From Euborellia annulipes (taxonomy: Eukaryota; Arthropoda; Insecta; Dermaptera; Anisolabididae), in NCBI GenBank assembly GCA_023213315.1, contig JAKCPI010000389.1:1-64000 (forward strand): a DNA stretch of 64,000 nucleotides, given 5' to 3'. The notes under the pieces are model-generated. The model was given only the letters and a program-made list of their open reading frames with translations. It was not told where the DNA came from and did not search any database. Shown here one piece after another: positions 1 to 10,700 of the stretch. Both the position numbers and the translations under genes were made by a program. Position 1 is the stretch's first letter. The number at the start of each line of letters is the position of its first letter.

Positions 1-322
1 TTTAATGAAATTTATTATTATTATTTATTATATTATTATTTATCTCCAAGTAGAAAAACGGATTTTTTCTTTAAAATTTTTCTAACGTCTTTTAACGACA
101 TTTATGTAAAATTGAAAAAATTGACCGTCTTTCGAATACAATTCAATTGGCTTGCTCCTCTCGCCCAGTAAAGTCGCCTTGGTAATTCATATTAATTTGC
201 GTCCTGCAAAATAAACACGACAGCCCTTGTCGCTATTATTATTTCTTTTGTTACATTTACATTACCCTTATTTATTAAAATTCTGATTGACAATTTTATT
301 TTTTCATAAAAGTATTTAGATC

Positions 323-885
323 ATGAATGACGAAATTGCATCAGTTTTACTGAAAGAGTGGAATTTGGAAAAACATTAAGAAGAATTCAAACGTAAGTAC
401 ATAACGATATAATTATTAAAATTTTCCTTCTTTTTTATCATCTTTATTTTTTATAATTCATAAATAAGTCAGTAAATAGCGATTTTCTTCTTTCAGTCGA
501 AACAATATTAAGAAATACTGAAAAGGGAAAAATTCTACTTGAATCTCGTCCGGCCGATAAAAAATTGCAGGATACGAATAGAGATTTTGTACCAGGTAGT
601 TCGATTAATTGTAGCAAAAGTTATAAATGCCTATCCTAATAGCAGGTACAAAAGAATAATTTTGTTTTCGCCTTTTATATTGTCATATTTTAAATTACTA
701 ATAATGAGTTAATTTCTTGTTTTTATAGAATCTGCAATGATGTATAGGATGGCCTAGGAAAGCAAATAGTAGAACTATTTCCAGCCGAGCATCTCGACTG
801 CTCATTATATTCAGCAATAGGTAAAACTAAATCAAAAGATAACAAATCACACATATCAAAAAGGAAACGAAATCAAGGATAAGAC
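323..885 (+). pseudogene. Decayed multi-exon gene fragment, family not recognised
   Basis: Three exon-like pieces keep splice sites: 323-392 (donor gtaagt), 497-595 (donor gtagtt) and 729 to about 885. The first reads MNDEIASVLLKEWNLEKH, then an in-frame stop, then EEFK; it joins in frame across the first intron to LETILRNTEKGKILLESRP. The third has stops and a frameshift before VELFPAEHLDC and a Lys-rich end. The start resembles a SAM-like helical domain, which is a weak impression. Intact splicing around stops suggests a once intron-bearing duplicate or transposon-borne gene now dead. Confidence 0.45.
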
Positions 886-999
886 CGACACCTCTCAACA
901 CCTCCAAAACTTATTAAAAACGACACCTTTAAACGAAGGTAAAAGTAATTTATATTAACTAATTTTTAACATTTGTTACTTTTAATATTGTCTATAGCT

Positions 1000-1240
1000 T
1001 TCGGGCCTTGATGTTAGGGTTAGCGTGCTGGCCTTGTATGCCAAGAGTCGCGGGGTTCGGACCCAGGCAGTCCGAGGATGTGTCACAAGCCATTTGGATA
1101 CAAAATGGCTTGAATAAAAATGCCTGACCCCGCAAAAAATATATATATACAGGTATGTATATATATATATATATTTTTTTTTTTTTCTATACCGATTATC
1201 GTAAAAAGCTCGAGTTGCCGAAAAGGCTGTGCTAGAATTT
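1000..1240 (+). mobile_element. tRNA-derived SINE, older copy
   Basis: Head GGTTAGCGTGCTGGCC, GGGGTTCGGACCC, CATTTGGATACAAAATGGC hairpin, then GAGTTGCCGAAAAGGCTG. Diverged; no clear target duplication. Confidence 0.7.
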
Positions 1241-1283
1241 TCGTTGGATGAATATCAAGTCAGTTGTGTTCTATAGTTCGAAG

Positions 1284-1526
1284 CAAAGGCGGATCCAGAG
1301 GTGTTTCTCGGGGGGTAATCTGGAGTGACTCGTGGCACAGCACACTATTTTTTCTTAATTTCGGTAATTTAAAGGCGCATTCTGTACTTGTTTGCTCGAG
1401 TATAAATACAGATCAAATTTTTAAGTATTAATTTTTAAAATTTTACATTAAAAATAATTTTTTTTTTTAATCTCAGGGAGGTAATTACCCCCCCTTTACC
1501 CCCCCCCCACCTTGTATCCGCCCTTG
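1284..1526 (+). mobile_element. hAT-type MITE, CAAGGGCGGAT family
   Basis: Terminal inverted repeats CAAAGGCGGATCCAGAG and CTTGTATCCGCCCTTG are flanked by a perfect 8-bp duplication GTTCGAAG (1276-1283 and 1527-1534). The interior has poly-C/G runs and no ORF. Eight-base duplications with CA-starting ends are typical of hAT elements. Confidence 0.85.
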
Positions 1527-1786
1527 GTTCGAAGTCAAATTAATTAAAGAAAAAAAAATGTCAAAACAGGGGGTCTTCGTTTGCTTCAAAAATTTCGCAA
1601 TGGATTGCTCTCTATGTTTTTTTTTTTTTTTTAATTAAATTTAGTTTTTATTGCGAGGCCAATTTTTTTTTCTTTATCATTTCCTTCCAAAAATAAAACA
1701 CCATTAGTTTTACATCAGTAGAAATCATGATTTACCTTTAATTGGAAGCCATTTACTTAATATTTTTGCCATAAATTTATTGCATT

Positions 1787-2862
1787 AGGGTGGCTCTTAT
1801 TTTTCGAAGTTGGAAATTTATTCGCGCTACCCCTAGTTTGGTGCCATTGCCAAAAAAAATAACCTGTGTAAAATTTCAGCTCAATCGGATAAGGGGAAAG
1901 GGTGCCCCAAGGGCCCTGAAAATCGAAAAAAAATCAGAAAAATTCATTTTAAATTGTGGGGGAGGGCAAAAAAAATTTCCCCCCCCTCTAAAAATATTCA
2001 TTTTATTTATTTATCTTGTTAAATATAAATTATATACAAAAAAAGTGTTATATAAAAGTTGTAGATCTATAAAAAATACACATAATAACATCTATGAGTT
2101 TTTTATGTACGGCTAACGGTTTCAGAGAAAACCGCGAAAATCAATTTTTACTTTCTCTTACCTATACAAGTAATACATATAGAGAGAGAAAATATTTGGT
2201 TTCATGTAATAAATTTGATGTCGAGATTTTGATGGATATACAGGTTTTGAGATCCCCTGAGTCCAAAAAAATGGTTTATGCAACATGGTCTGCCTCGGTG
2301 GGGGTGGGGTGGGAGTGGGGGTGGGGGTGTTTTGTGAACAAAATATCTCATGAACGAAAAGAGCTAGGAGGTTGAAATTTTGTATTTAATTAAAGTACCC
2401 CCCTGGCACGTGACACGAAGGTTTAGAACAAAATCGGCCAAGAAGTACTAGTACTTTACTGATGTAATTTTTCAGTTTTTTTATTTTCGATTTTCTCAAA
2501 ATTTGTTCTAACGATTTTGATTAAAATTCATAAATCAATTATTTTTTTAGATGATCTTTGAAATATATATTCTCATTTTGCCCTTGAAATATTTTGAAGC
2601 ACACATTACTCTTGTACTTCATAGAAAGATAGGATCAATGGTTCTCATGATAAAAAAATTATTTGAAAGTTGTGTTCTGTGCTTATCACACCAGATTTTT
2701 CGAGTCAACATATATTTAGTGTCCAAAAGTATGGTACATGTGAATTTTAAAATGTAAAATTTATAAATATAGAAAAATATTTATATTTTGTTATCATGGG
2801 GGTAGCGTCAAAAAAAATCTCAAAAAAACTTTTCCCCAGTAGTAGCTAAGAGCCACCCTAAT
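1787..2862. mobile_element. TIR element, TTAGGGTGGCTCTTA ends
   Basis: The two ends (TTAGGGTGGCTCTTA and TAAGAGCCACCCTAA) are inverted repeats, flanked by TATTGCA on both sides, a 7-bp duplication. Within it lies a CTGGTGTGAC-family repeat in minus orientation (2142-2730). No transposase is recognisable. Superfamily not assigned. Confidence 0.6.
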
Positions 2863-3835
2863 ATTGCATATTTGGCTGCATATTTTAATACTTTTACTGC
2901 ATATTATATGGCATATTTAGCGGTTTTTGCTGCATAAAAATCCGGGCTCTAATCATAACATTTGAAACATTTGATGATTGTGATATAAAATATTTTGATA
3001 ATCATTAATCTTTATTTCTATTGTGTTATAAAATACCAGGTAACCTTCATATTGATTCAAAAACTCTCCTTAATTACAAAATGTTTTTATCTTTGAATAA
3101 TAATAAGGTATGAAGTATAATAATTAAAGAATGAAGTAATTTCTACTATAGAGACCATGAATCCTGTCCCATTAACTTATTTTAACGAAGAAAGAAGTAG
3201 AGAGAGACAGAAATACTAGCCGAAAATCACGAATGAAATGTAAATCGTGATTATCAAACCAAACGAAAAAAAAATCTGGTGTGACTGGGACAGCACACAA
3301 CTTTCTCTTACCCTTCGGTAAGAGAAAGTTGTGCACCGTGCTGGTCACACCAGATTTTTTTGTGTCGAGATATATTTAGTTTCCTGGAAGATAGGTGGAA
3401 GATAGGCAGCACAAATGATTTTCCACCACATTTTCTTAAATTTAACGTTTACTGAAAGCATTAATTTTAAATGAGAATACGAGTTAACTATTATAATAGA
3501 AATTAGATTTTGTGATGATTTATTGAAATATTTATTATGTTATTCAAAAATGAGAATAAAACAGAAAGGATTGACAAATGCAGGGTAGGCGATGGGCCGG
3601 CCTTTTAAAGGCACAAAAATTATCCATTCATTAATTTCCTAACACACAATTTTAATAAAATAAAAATATCAAGACGGTTTCAATTTTAGTGAGTGATTTA
3701 AGAGAAAACCAACATTTGTATATTGGATGCTAATTAATCTAGGACAATAGGGATGGATGTGGTCTTAAATCGAAAATAACTGAAAAAGTACATCAATAAA
3801 GTACTAGGTTTGGTATCCAATTGGCTTAAATAAAA

Positions 3836-3925
3836 TCATCGGACTACCTGGGATCCGAACCCGCGACCCTTGGTACAGAAGGTTAGCACGCTACCGACTA
3901 CATCAAGCCCGAGGACGATCTAGAG
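3836..3925 (-). mobile_element. SINE head, minus strand
   Basis: Contains the reverse complement of the B box (GGATCCGAACCCGCGACC) and of the A-box region (AGCACGCTACCGACTACATC). The tail side continues into AAATAAAATCATCGG. Fragment only. Confidence 0.65.
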
Positions 3926-4071
3926 GTTCACTAGAGAGTTGAAATATCCATAATTATAAATTACGAAATAATTTTATCAATTTTATTTCCTTTAAAAAAA
4001 AATTCATTCCAAGATATTAATAAATAATTAAAAATATCTCTCTATATTGTTTTGGGCTGTTTTCTAAATAG

Positions 4072-4270
4072 TATAGTCTACAATAGGTTTGATGCAATCG
4101 GAATGGATGGGCCAATCAATGATGGCATTTTAAGGAAGGTTTCCGATTGGGTAATCTCTAAGGAAATTACACCTTCTCTTACTTGTTCTTCTTTTTCTAA
4201 GGATGACAACGCCTTTATAATTAAGCAAACACCACCATTTGTAAATATACAATCCATAAGCATATCTTAA
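4072..4270 (+). pseudogene. Short ORF remnant beside a Penelope-like terminus
   Basis: An open stretch reads VYNRFDAIGMDGPINDGILRK in better codon use than the flanks, and 240 bases later the motif GGACCGAAACGTCGG appears, the same terminal motif as the inverted-repeat elements elsewhere in the window. It may be a dead piece of a retroelement ORF. Similarity to a known protein is not recognised. Confidence 0.25.
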
Positions 4271-4767
4271 TATTTAAATATTATAAATTTTGTTCATGTT
4301 TTGAAATGGATGGTCATTGGTTTAAAGAGCAATCTATGAATTCAAGTTTTAATAAATTATGTTCACGGTCCTAAAAAATGTTATTAATTATTTTTACTAA
4401 AATATTAATACCGGTAATTAATTATTTGAAGGAGGTTTAATGTTTGTATTTATTATATATTTAATTGTAACTGGCACCTAAAATGGTTCTATAGGGGACC
4501 GAAACGTCGGCCTAGGTTTTTATATATTATGAAAATGAAATCAAACTCCAATAGTTGCATTGTTCATTTTTTCTATCAAATTTAAATGAATTAATTAATA
4601 TTTTCTACATATGAAAGTTTACTTTTTGTTGACACGGATTTGACTCTGAATATTCTTTTGTTAAAATAATTAAATAAAAAAAAAAATTAAGAATTATTAA
4701 CAAAATCAACTAAAATAACAAATTTAAATCACGATTCCAACAAATGTAAATAAATTTTATTTATAAA

Positions 4768-5430
4768 AATCTGGTGTGACTGGCGCAGCACAACTTTCTC
4801 TTACCTTCGGTAATCGAAAGTTGTGCACTGTGCTTGTCACACCAGATTTTTTGTGTCGACATGTATTTAGTTTCCGACAGTATGGTACATTCGATTTTCA
4901 AGATGTAAAATTTATAAGTATGGCAAAATGTTTATATTTTGTTACTATGGCAACCATTTCTCCTATCTTTTCTATGGAGAACAAGAGTAAAGTGGTCTTC
5001 AGAAGATTTCAATCACAAAATGAGAATATACATTTTAAAGAGCAACTAAAAAATAGTTGATATATGAATTTTAAAAAAAATCGTTGGAGCAAATTTTGAG
5101 AAAATCGAAAAAAAACTGAAAAAGTGCATCAGTAAAGTGCTAGTACTTTTTGGTCGATTTTGTTCAAAAGCTTCGTGTCACGTCCCATGGGGGTGTCTAA
5201 CTTAAATATAAAATTTCAACCTCCTAGCTCTTTTCGTTCTTGAGATATTTTGTTCACAGACAGACACACACACACACACACAGACAGACCATGTCGCAAA
5301 ACCACTTTTTTGGATTCAGGGGACCTCAAAACGTGAAGATCCATCAAAATCTCGACATCGAATTTTTGACATGAATCCAATACTTTCTATATATATATTA
5401 CATATATACATAGGTAAGAGAAAGTAAAAA
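4768..5430 (+). mobile_element. CTGGTGTGAC-family element, near full length
   Basis: Opens with a hairpin (CTGGTGTGAC, later GTCACACCAG, with CTTTCTCTTACC between), has a conserved body, a (CA)n stretch, and closes GGTAAGAGAAAGTA. Other copies: 12560-12990, 23311-23884 (minus), 2142-2730 (minus), and fragments at 3272, 26945, 29838, 37148, 57893, 63095. Superfamily unknown. Confidence 0.7.
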
Positions 5431-5469
5431 GTATGAAGGTTGGTTTGAATGCATGTCGTGAAATAAGGG

Positions 5470-5955
5470 GGCGGTATAACTCGCCGAAAATTTTTTCGCC
5501 GAAAGTAAAACTCGCCGAAATTTTTCTCGCCGAAAGCAAAAACTCGCCGAAAAACTCGCCGAAAGTTTTCTCGCCGAAAAAACTCGCCGAAAATTTTATC
5601 GCCGAAAACAAACTCGCCGAAAGGAAAAACTCGCCGAAAATTTTATCGCCGAAAACAAACTCGCCGAAAAAAAGTCGCCGAAAACAAACTCGCCGAAAGG
5701 AAAAACTCGCCGAAAATTTTTTCGCCGAAAGTAAAAACTCGCCGAAAAAAAGTCGCCGAAATTTTTCTCGCCGAAAGCAAAAACTCGCCGAAAAACTCGC
5801 CGAAAAAACTCGCCGAAAAAACTCGCCGAAAATTTTATCGCCGAAAGGAAAAACTCGCCGAAAACAAACTCGCCGAAAAAAGTCGCCGAAAACAAACTCG
5901 CCGAAAGGAAAAACTCGCCGAAAATTTTCTCGCCGAAAAAAAACTCGCCGAAATT
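5470..5955 (+). repeat. CTCGCCGAAA minisatellite, block 1
   Basis: The decamer CTCGCCGAAA recurs about thirty times with variable A/T spacers (AATTTT, AAAC, GGAAAAA). Long ORFs here are artefacts of the repeat. Confidence 0.93.
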
Positions 5956-6046
5956 TAAATTTAAAAGATGAAATAAAAGTAAATATATTGCGTCCTCCTG
6001 GCCCCTCCTAGAGGATGCCAGAGGGGGGTTATCTACCCCCCTCGGT

Positions 6047-6280
6047 CAGGGGCGGATTAAAGGGGGGGGAGGGGCGATCGCCCCCACCCCCCGAGAAGAA
6101 ATTCAAAAAGTTATAAAAACTAGTAATCTAAAGAAATGATTTCCAGGCTTTAATTTCAATTGAATTTGTTACCAATCAATTTAAATAAATAGGAAAGAGG
6201 TCTTAGATGCCGACAAAGTCCTTAAATAAAAAAAAAAAAAACGTTCCCCCCCCTGACAAAATTGCATTAATCCACCCCTG
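6047..6280. mobile_element. hAT-like MITE, CAGGGGCGGATTAA family
   Basis: Ends CAGGGGCGGATTAA and TTAATCCACCCCTG are inverted repeats. The flanks (CCCTCGGT, CCTCCGGA) are only partly alike, so the duplication is decayed. It sits between the two inverted minisatellite blocks. Confidence 0.65.
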
Positions 6281-6479
6281 CCTCCGGACTATGGGCGTAG
6301 CTATGCAATGTGATCTTCGGAATTATAACATCGAAATTTGTCGCACAACTAAATAAAATTCCTTTTGAACAAAAGAATTAAATTTAAAAATAAAAACCAA
6401 TTTTATTATTTTACGGCTGCTAAAAGTTTCTATTTAAAAAAAAAATTATTTTTGTCTGTGAATTTATTTTCGGCTAGGC

Positions 6480-6655
6480 CCGTGACCCGTGGCTCAGAGA
6501 AAGAGTTTAGCTTCTCATAACCACATGGGGTCCCAGTTCGTGTCCTGTCCCAAGCGAAACAAATTTATTTCACTTGAATTGGATAACAAACATTTGAAAT
6601 AAATAGGGATGGGGTCTAAATGGCCTTAGATGCCGAAAAAGACATTAAACTATAA
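6480..6655 (+). mobile_element. tRNA-derived SINE, second tail type
   Basis: A tRNA-like head (CGTGGCTCAGAGAAAGAG, GTCCCAGTTCGTGTCC) is joined to a different body: CCCAAGCGAAACAAATTTAT, then GGGATGGGGTCTAAATGGCC and GATGCCGAAAAAGAC. Same family at 16575 and 49436 on the minus strand. Confidence 0.7.
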
Positions 6656-6671
6656 AATAAAAAATAAAAAA

Positions 6672-7026
6672 TATTTTCGGCGAGAAAATTTTCGGCGATT
6701 TTTCCTTTCGGCGAGAAAATTTTCGGCCAGTTTATTTTCGGCAGAAAATTTTCGGTGAGTTTTCCTTTCGGCGAGGTTTTTTTTCGGCGAGATTTTCTTT
6801 CGGCGAGAAAATTTTTCGGCGAGTTTTTTTTCGGCGAGATTTTCCATTCGGCGATATTTTTTTCGGCGATTTTTTTCGGCGGGAAAATTTTCGGCGAGTT
6901 TTTTTCGGCGAGTTTTTCCTTTCGGCGGAGTTTTTTTTTTCGGCGAGAAAATTTTCGGCGATTTTTTTTCGGCGAGATTTTGCTTTCGGCGAGAAAATTT
7001 TCGGCGAGTTTTTTTCGGCGATTCAT
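6672..7026 (-). repeat. TTTCGGCGAG minisatellite, block 2 (inverted)
   Basis: The same decamer in reverse orientation, about 22 copies with the same spacers. With block 1 it could form a large hairpin around 6000-6670. Confidence 0.93.
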
Positions 7027-7415
7027 ACCAGAGCCGTGAAATAAATCAAGTTTGCCTGTTACATAGGCAACCAATGAACAGTAGTTCAGAAATCACCAAT
7101 ACGAAACATTCTTACATTCAATATTATTTTTTTTAATAATTAGTAGTCAATAAAATTTAAATAAATTTTATCGGCCAGAGTGGGAAGCAAGTCGCTAGTT
7201 TTTATACTACGGTTCCAAAGGACCTCGCTTTCGTAGAGAGTAAATCTTCTAAAGAATTAAACAAGGCTTTATGGCACTCCCTATAATAAATTTATTTTAT
7301 GCATTTCCTTGTTCTTCCGGTTTTAGGTTCTTTGTAATACTATCATTTACTATTCAATCCTTTAGTTGTGCTTGGAGGTCAAATTAACGACGTGTCTTTT
7401 CATTCTAATCTGCAG

Positions 7416-7751
7416 CGATGAAGATATTGATTGGTCTTGGGTATTGGAGGAGGAACAACGCCGGCCAACGGCACCACCAGTTACACCGCCACCACCACCA
7501 CCACTACCACCAGATCCACCAGCTCCACCTTTACCACCGCCACCCTCTCAAAGGAGAAACTCCTTTCGCAGTCCAGTCGAGTCAAGATGGCATCGGTCGT
7601 CGATGAGACGGTTACAACAATTGGAACTAATCCCCTCAGCTGCCATTGAGGCAACCAGAAGGCCTAGATCCGCCCCTGCACCCTCTGGAAGGGACTTCCC
7701 AAGGCGCTATAGTCTCATGGGAAATCTTCTCAGTAGTTCAACACGAAACAG
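7416..7751 (+). CDS. N-terminal coding exon, proline-rich (part of the SLC6 gene)
   Basis: The exon is bounded by a CTGCAG acceptor and an AACAG/gtaaca donor. It reads DEDIDWSWVLEEEQ, then runs of PPPPPP, then an Arg/Ser-rich stretch with RRNSFRS and RRYSLMG, which look like basophilic kinase or 14-3-3-type sites. It ends two bases into a codon, exactly the phase the next exon needs. The first base completes a codon from an upstream exon that I could not find. The opening in-frame methionine belongs to the intron side, so this is not the first exon. Pro-rich tracts usually bind SH3, WW or EVH1 domains; that is inference here. Confidence 0.78.
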
Positions 7752-10700
7752 GTAACATTATAGTCATTGTAAGTTTTATTTTAAGCCATAAGAAGACAGG
7801 AGTATAACAAATTTGTAGCCTATCCCATGTGGAATTAGAACTAAAATTTTATTAATAACCCGGGGAGTTCTTCTTACCCCTCTTACCCTTCGCGGGCCTG
7901 AGTACTTTTTCTTTTGATAAGACTTTTTTGGTAGTTAAATAAGTGGGTCTTTCCTTCTTCAAAAGGGTCCAAACGCTGTTTTTATCCTAATTGAGATTAT
8001 ATCTAATATTTTAGTTTTATTTATTCTCTTGAGATAACGGTAGCCATATGGCCATTTTCAACGATATAATTAAATCACGATATCTTTTTGATGACACTCG
8101 GCTCCTTTCAAGATTAATTTTATTAATATAGAACCCATTAAAGATTATTCAGCTGGTTCTTTTAACCATAATCTTCAAATAAGTGCAAATATAAAATTTT
8201 AAGCTTACAACTATCTTATTTATTTATCGATAGTTTTTAATTTTGTAGAACAAACATTCTTAATCAATTAGGCAATCAATTTGCCCAGAGACACCTAAAT
8301 TAAATTAATCTATAAATCTTTTAAAATAATCCACCAAAAAGAAATTGTAGTAAATGAAAATCTTTTATAAATATTGAAGAATTTATTATTTCTTCAAATT
8401 TGAAGGAGGTATATAACAGAATGTTGATATTCAAATAAAATGAAATGAGCAAAGCAGCTAGTTATATTTCAATTATTTCGGTGCATATGAGAGCATCTTC
8501 CAAAAATTTCAATTTTTCGACATGCTCATGATTGAGCCACTTACAATTGTGTATGCCCAATATAACCTGGCGAGGATTATATATATTTTCAGACATTAAC
8601 CTGACCTTAAAGATGCTCTCATATGCGACCGAAACGTCGGTTCTGTTTTGATAATAAATTTAAATATAACTAGCTGCTTTGCTCATTTTTTCCACCTATT
8701 TGAATATTTCTTTATCCAGTAGATAGGAAAGGAACGTGCAGTCAGGTAATAAGTCTCCACGTAATTAAACTCTCTGTTAAGGAAACAGTTCGTTTTAATG
8801 AAATATAGCCACCATCTTCAGTCCATAGTCCATAGTCGAGTCTTTATTTCATTCGGTTTTAATGAAATAAAGACTCGACTATTGGACTGAAGATGGCTTT
8901 ATTTCATTAAAACCGAAACTGTTTCCTTAACAGAGAGTTTAATTACGTGGAGACTTATTACCTGGCTGCACGCTCCTTTCCTATCTACTGTACTGTTTAA
9001 ATACAACAGCCACTTTAATTCTTCATATTTCTTCATCCATCATAATTATCTGTTGCAGTTCAACACCGCCAGTACCATCAGCTCCATTGGGCCCATCCCC
9101 AGCATCTTCACCTACTCCGCCGGTGCTTTCTTCACCCCCAGTGCAACAAGTTCCTACGGAGCAGTCATCTACGCCACCTCCACCGCCTCCTGCACCACCG
9201 TTGACTTCTCCACGAACTAACAGTGAGTCAAGTCTGACATCTGCAGGAAGACGAGGCAGCTTCAGTAGCGATAGCAGCTCCAGTTCTGAGGAAACTGCGC
9301 CTGCCAATGTTAACAACAGGTATGTGTATCCAACATTATTTATCAAGTACGTTGTCTATATATGACCTCAAGTTTTAGAAAATCTTGTCACTTGATTTAA
9401 CAAAACTTAAATTTTTACTTTACCCAATTTTATATATTATCAATCAAAATAATGATTCATAGAACATTATCAGTAAATCGAGCTTTGGGTAGCCGAAAGC
9501 ACACCTATCTTAACTTTTTATAATAATATCTCTGGTATCATCAATAAGGATGAAATTTGCATCAATATGCAACAATATCAATATAGCTCTAGAAGATCCT
9601 AAAAGGATTTTAAAATTTGGAGTGAATTGAGAATCACTATTAACATCTACTGGACCATGAAACATAGTGGAAATTAAGAGGCCTTGTCTCAGGCTTTTTC
9701 CACTTAAGAAGGAACGGGGAATTAGTGGACCTGAACCTGTCCCTCCAATATCAAATTCTGAGTACGCTTATGCTTCAAGATAATGATTTTTTTTGATTCA
9801 TTGTTTCAAAGGTCCAAGAGTTGAGTTCATTATATTAATGAATCATATGGGTAGATTATAATCCAGCAACTAAACACGAAATACCATGGTAACCCATGGT
9901 TTAATGTTAAAAATATTTTTAGCGAATAAAGGGTAATTTTAACCTATGGGCTTACTCTGAATCTATTGGAATTAAAGTTCAAAATGTCATACGTCATCAT
10001 ATTTTTTCACCAAACAAAGCAATTGGTTCAGTAAAAATCCCCGAGACGGATATACTGGTAGATTTATTTGATCGTGATAACTTTCAACACTCGATGACTC
10101 ATAAATAAGAAATCTCTGGTTGCATGATGGGGGCGTTGTCTTTGAGTGATTTAATCCAATTAATATACAGAGATCTCAAATAAGCATAGAGGAGTTTGTG
10201 ATTCATTATATTGAAATATGAATAAAAATTTTAATAAACCGAACTATCATATTCCCTATTCAAAGAAACTTTCTAATAAGTCACGACAAAAAGATTTTTT
10301 GTTCAAATAGGTTAATTATTTCTCTTTGATGAAATGATGATAGAAAAAATAGATATAGGAATAAATAGTTTGAAGTTCAAATTATAATAATTCGAGGGTT
10401 TCAAAAATAACTAATACTTTTTTGTGAATAATACCAAAAGGTAAAGAAATATGGAAAAATATGAAATCGATATTCGTGTGTCTCTTGTGAAGGAATATTT
10501 AAAAAAAAATGACATGGACACTTGTAACTGTTATGTATATTTCTCAAATATCTCTTCTTTCATCAATGTAGAATCAATTCCCTTCCCATCTGAGAAATGA
10601 AATCAATTTATACCACAACAATTAAATAAATATATTAAACATACTGGTACAGCAGAACCTCGCTTAACAAGCATAATTCGTTCCAGAATCATACTCGTAA

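Larger units (their letters stand above)
1..7415. other. Upstream repeat-rich region with no intact gene
   Basis: Apart from the pseudogene piece this region holds a SINE (about 1000-1240), a hAT-type MITE (1284-1526), a TIR element (1787-2862), several CTGGTGTGAC-family repeats, two inverted minisatellite blocks and another MITE between them. The missing 5' exon of the SLC6 gene could lie here or upstream; I see no convincing candidate. Confidence 0.6.

Noticed and set aside
5433..6011. 192-residue ORF rich in SPK/RRK repeats, and ORFs on the reverse strand and at 6616-7074
   Set aside because: They are translations of the CTCGCCGAAA minisatellite in several frames; no start context, exon signals or non-repeat domain.
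7418..7649. Alternative frames over the first Pro-rich exon
   Set aside because: His/Thr-rich shadows of CCACCACCA; only the Pro-rich frame continues in phase into the next exons.
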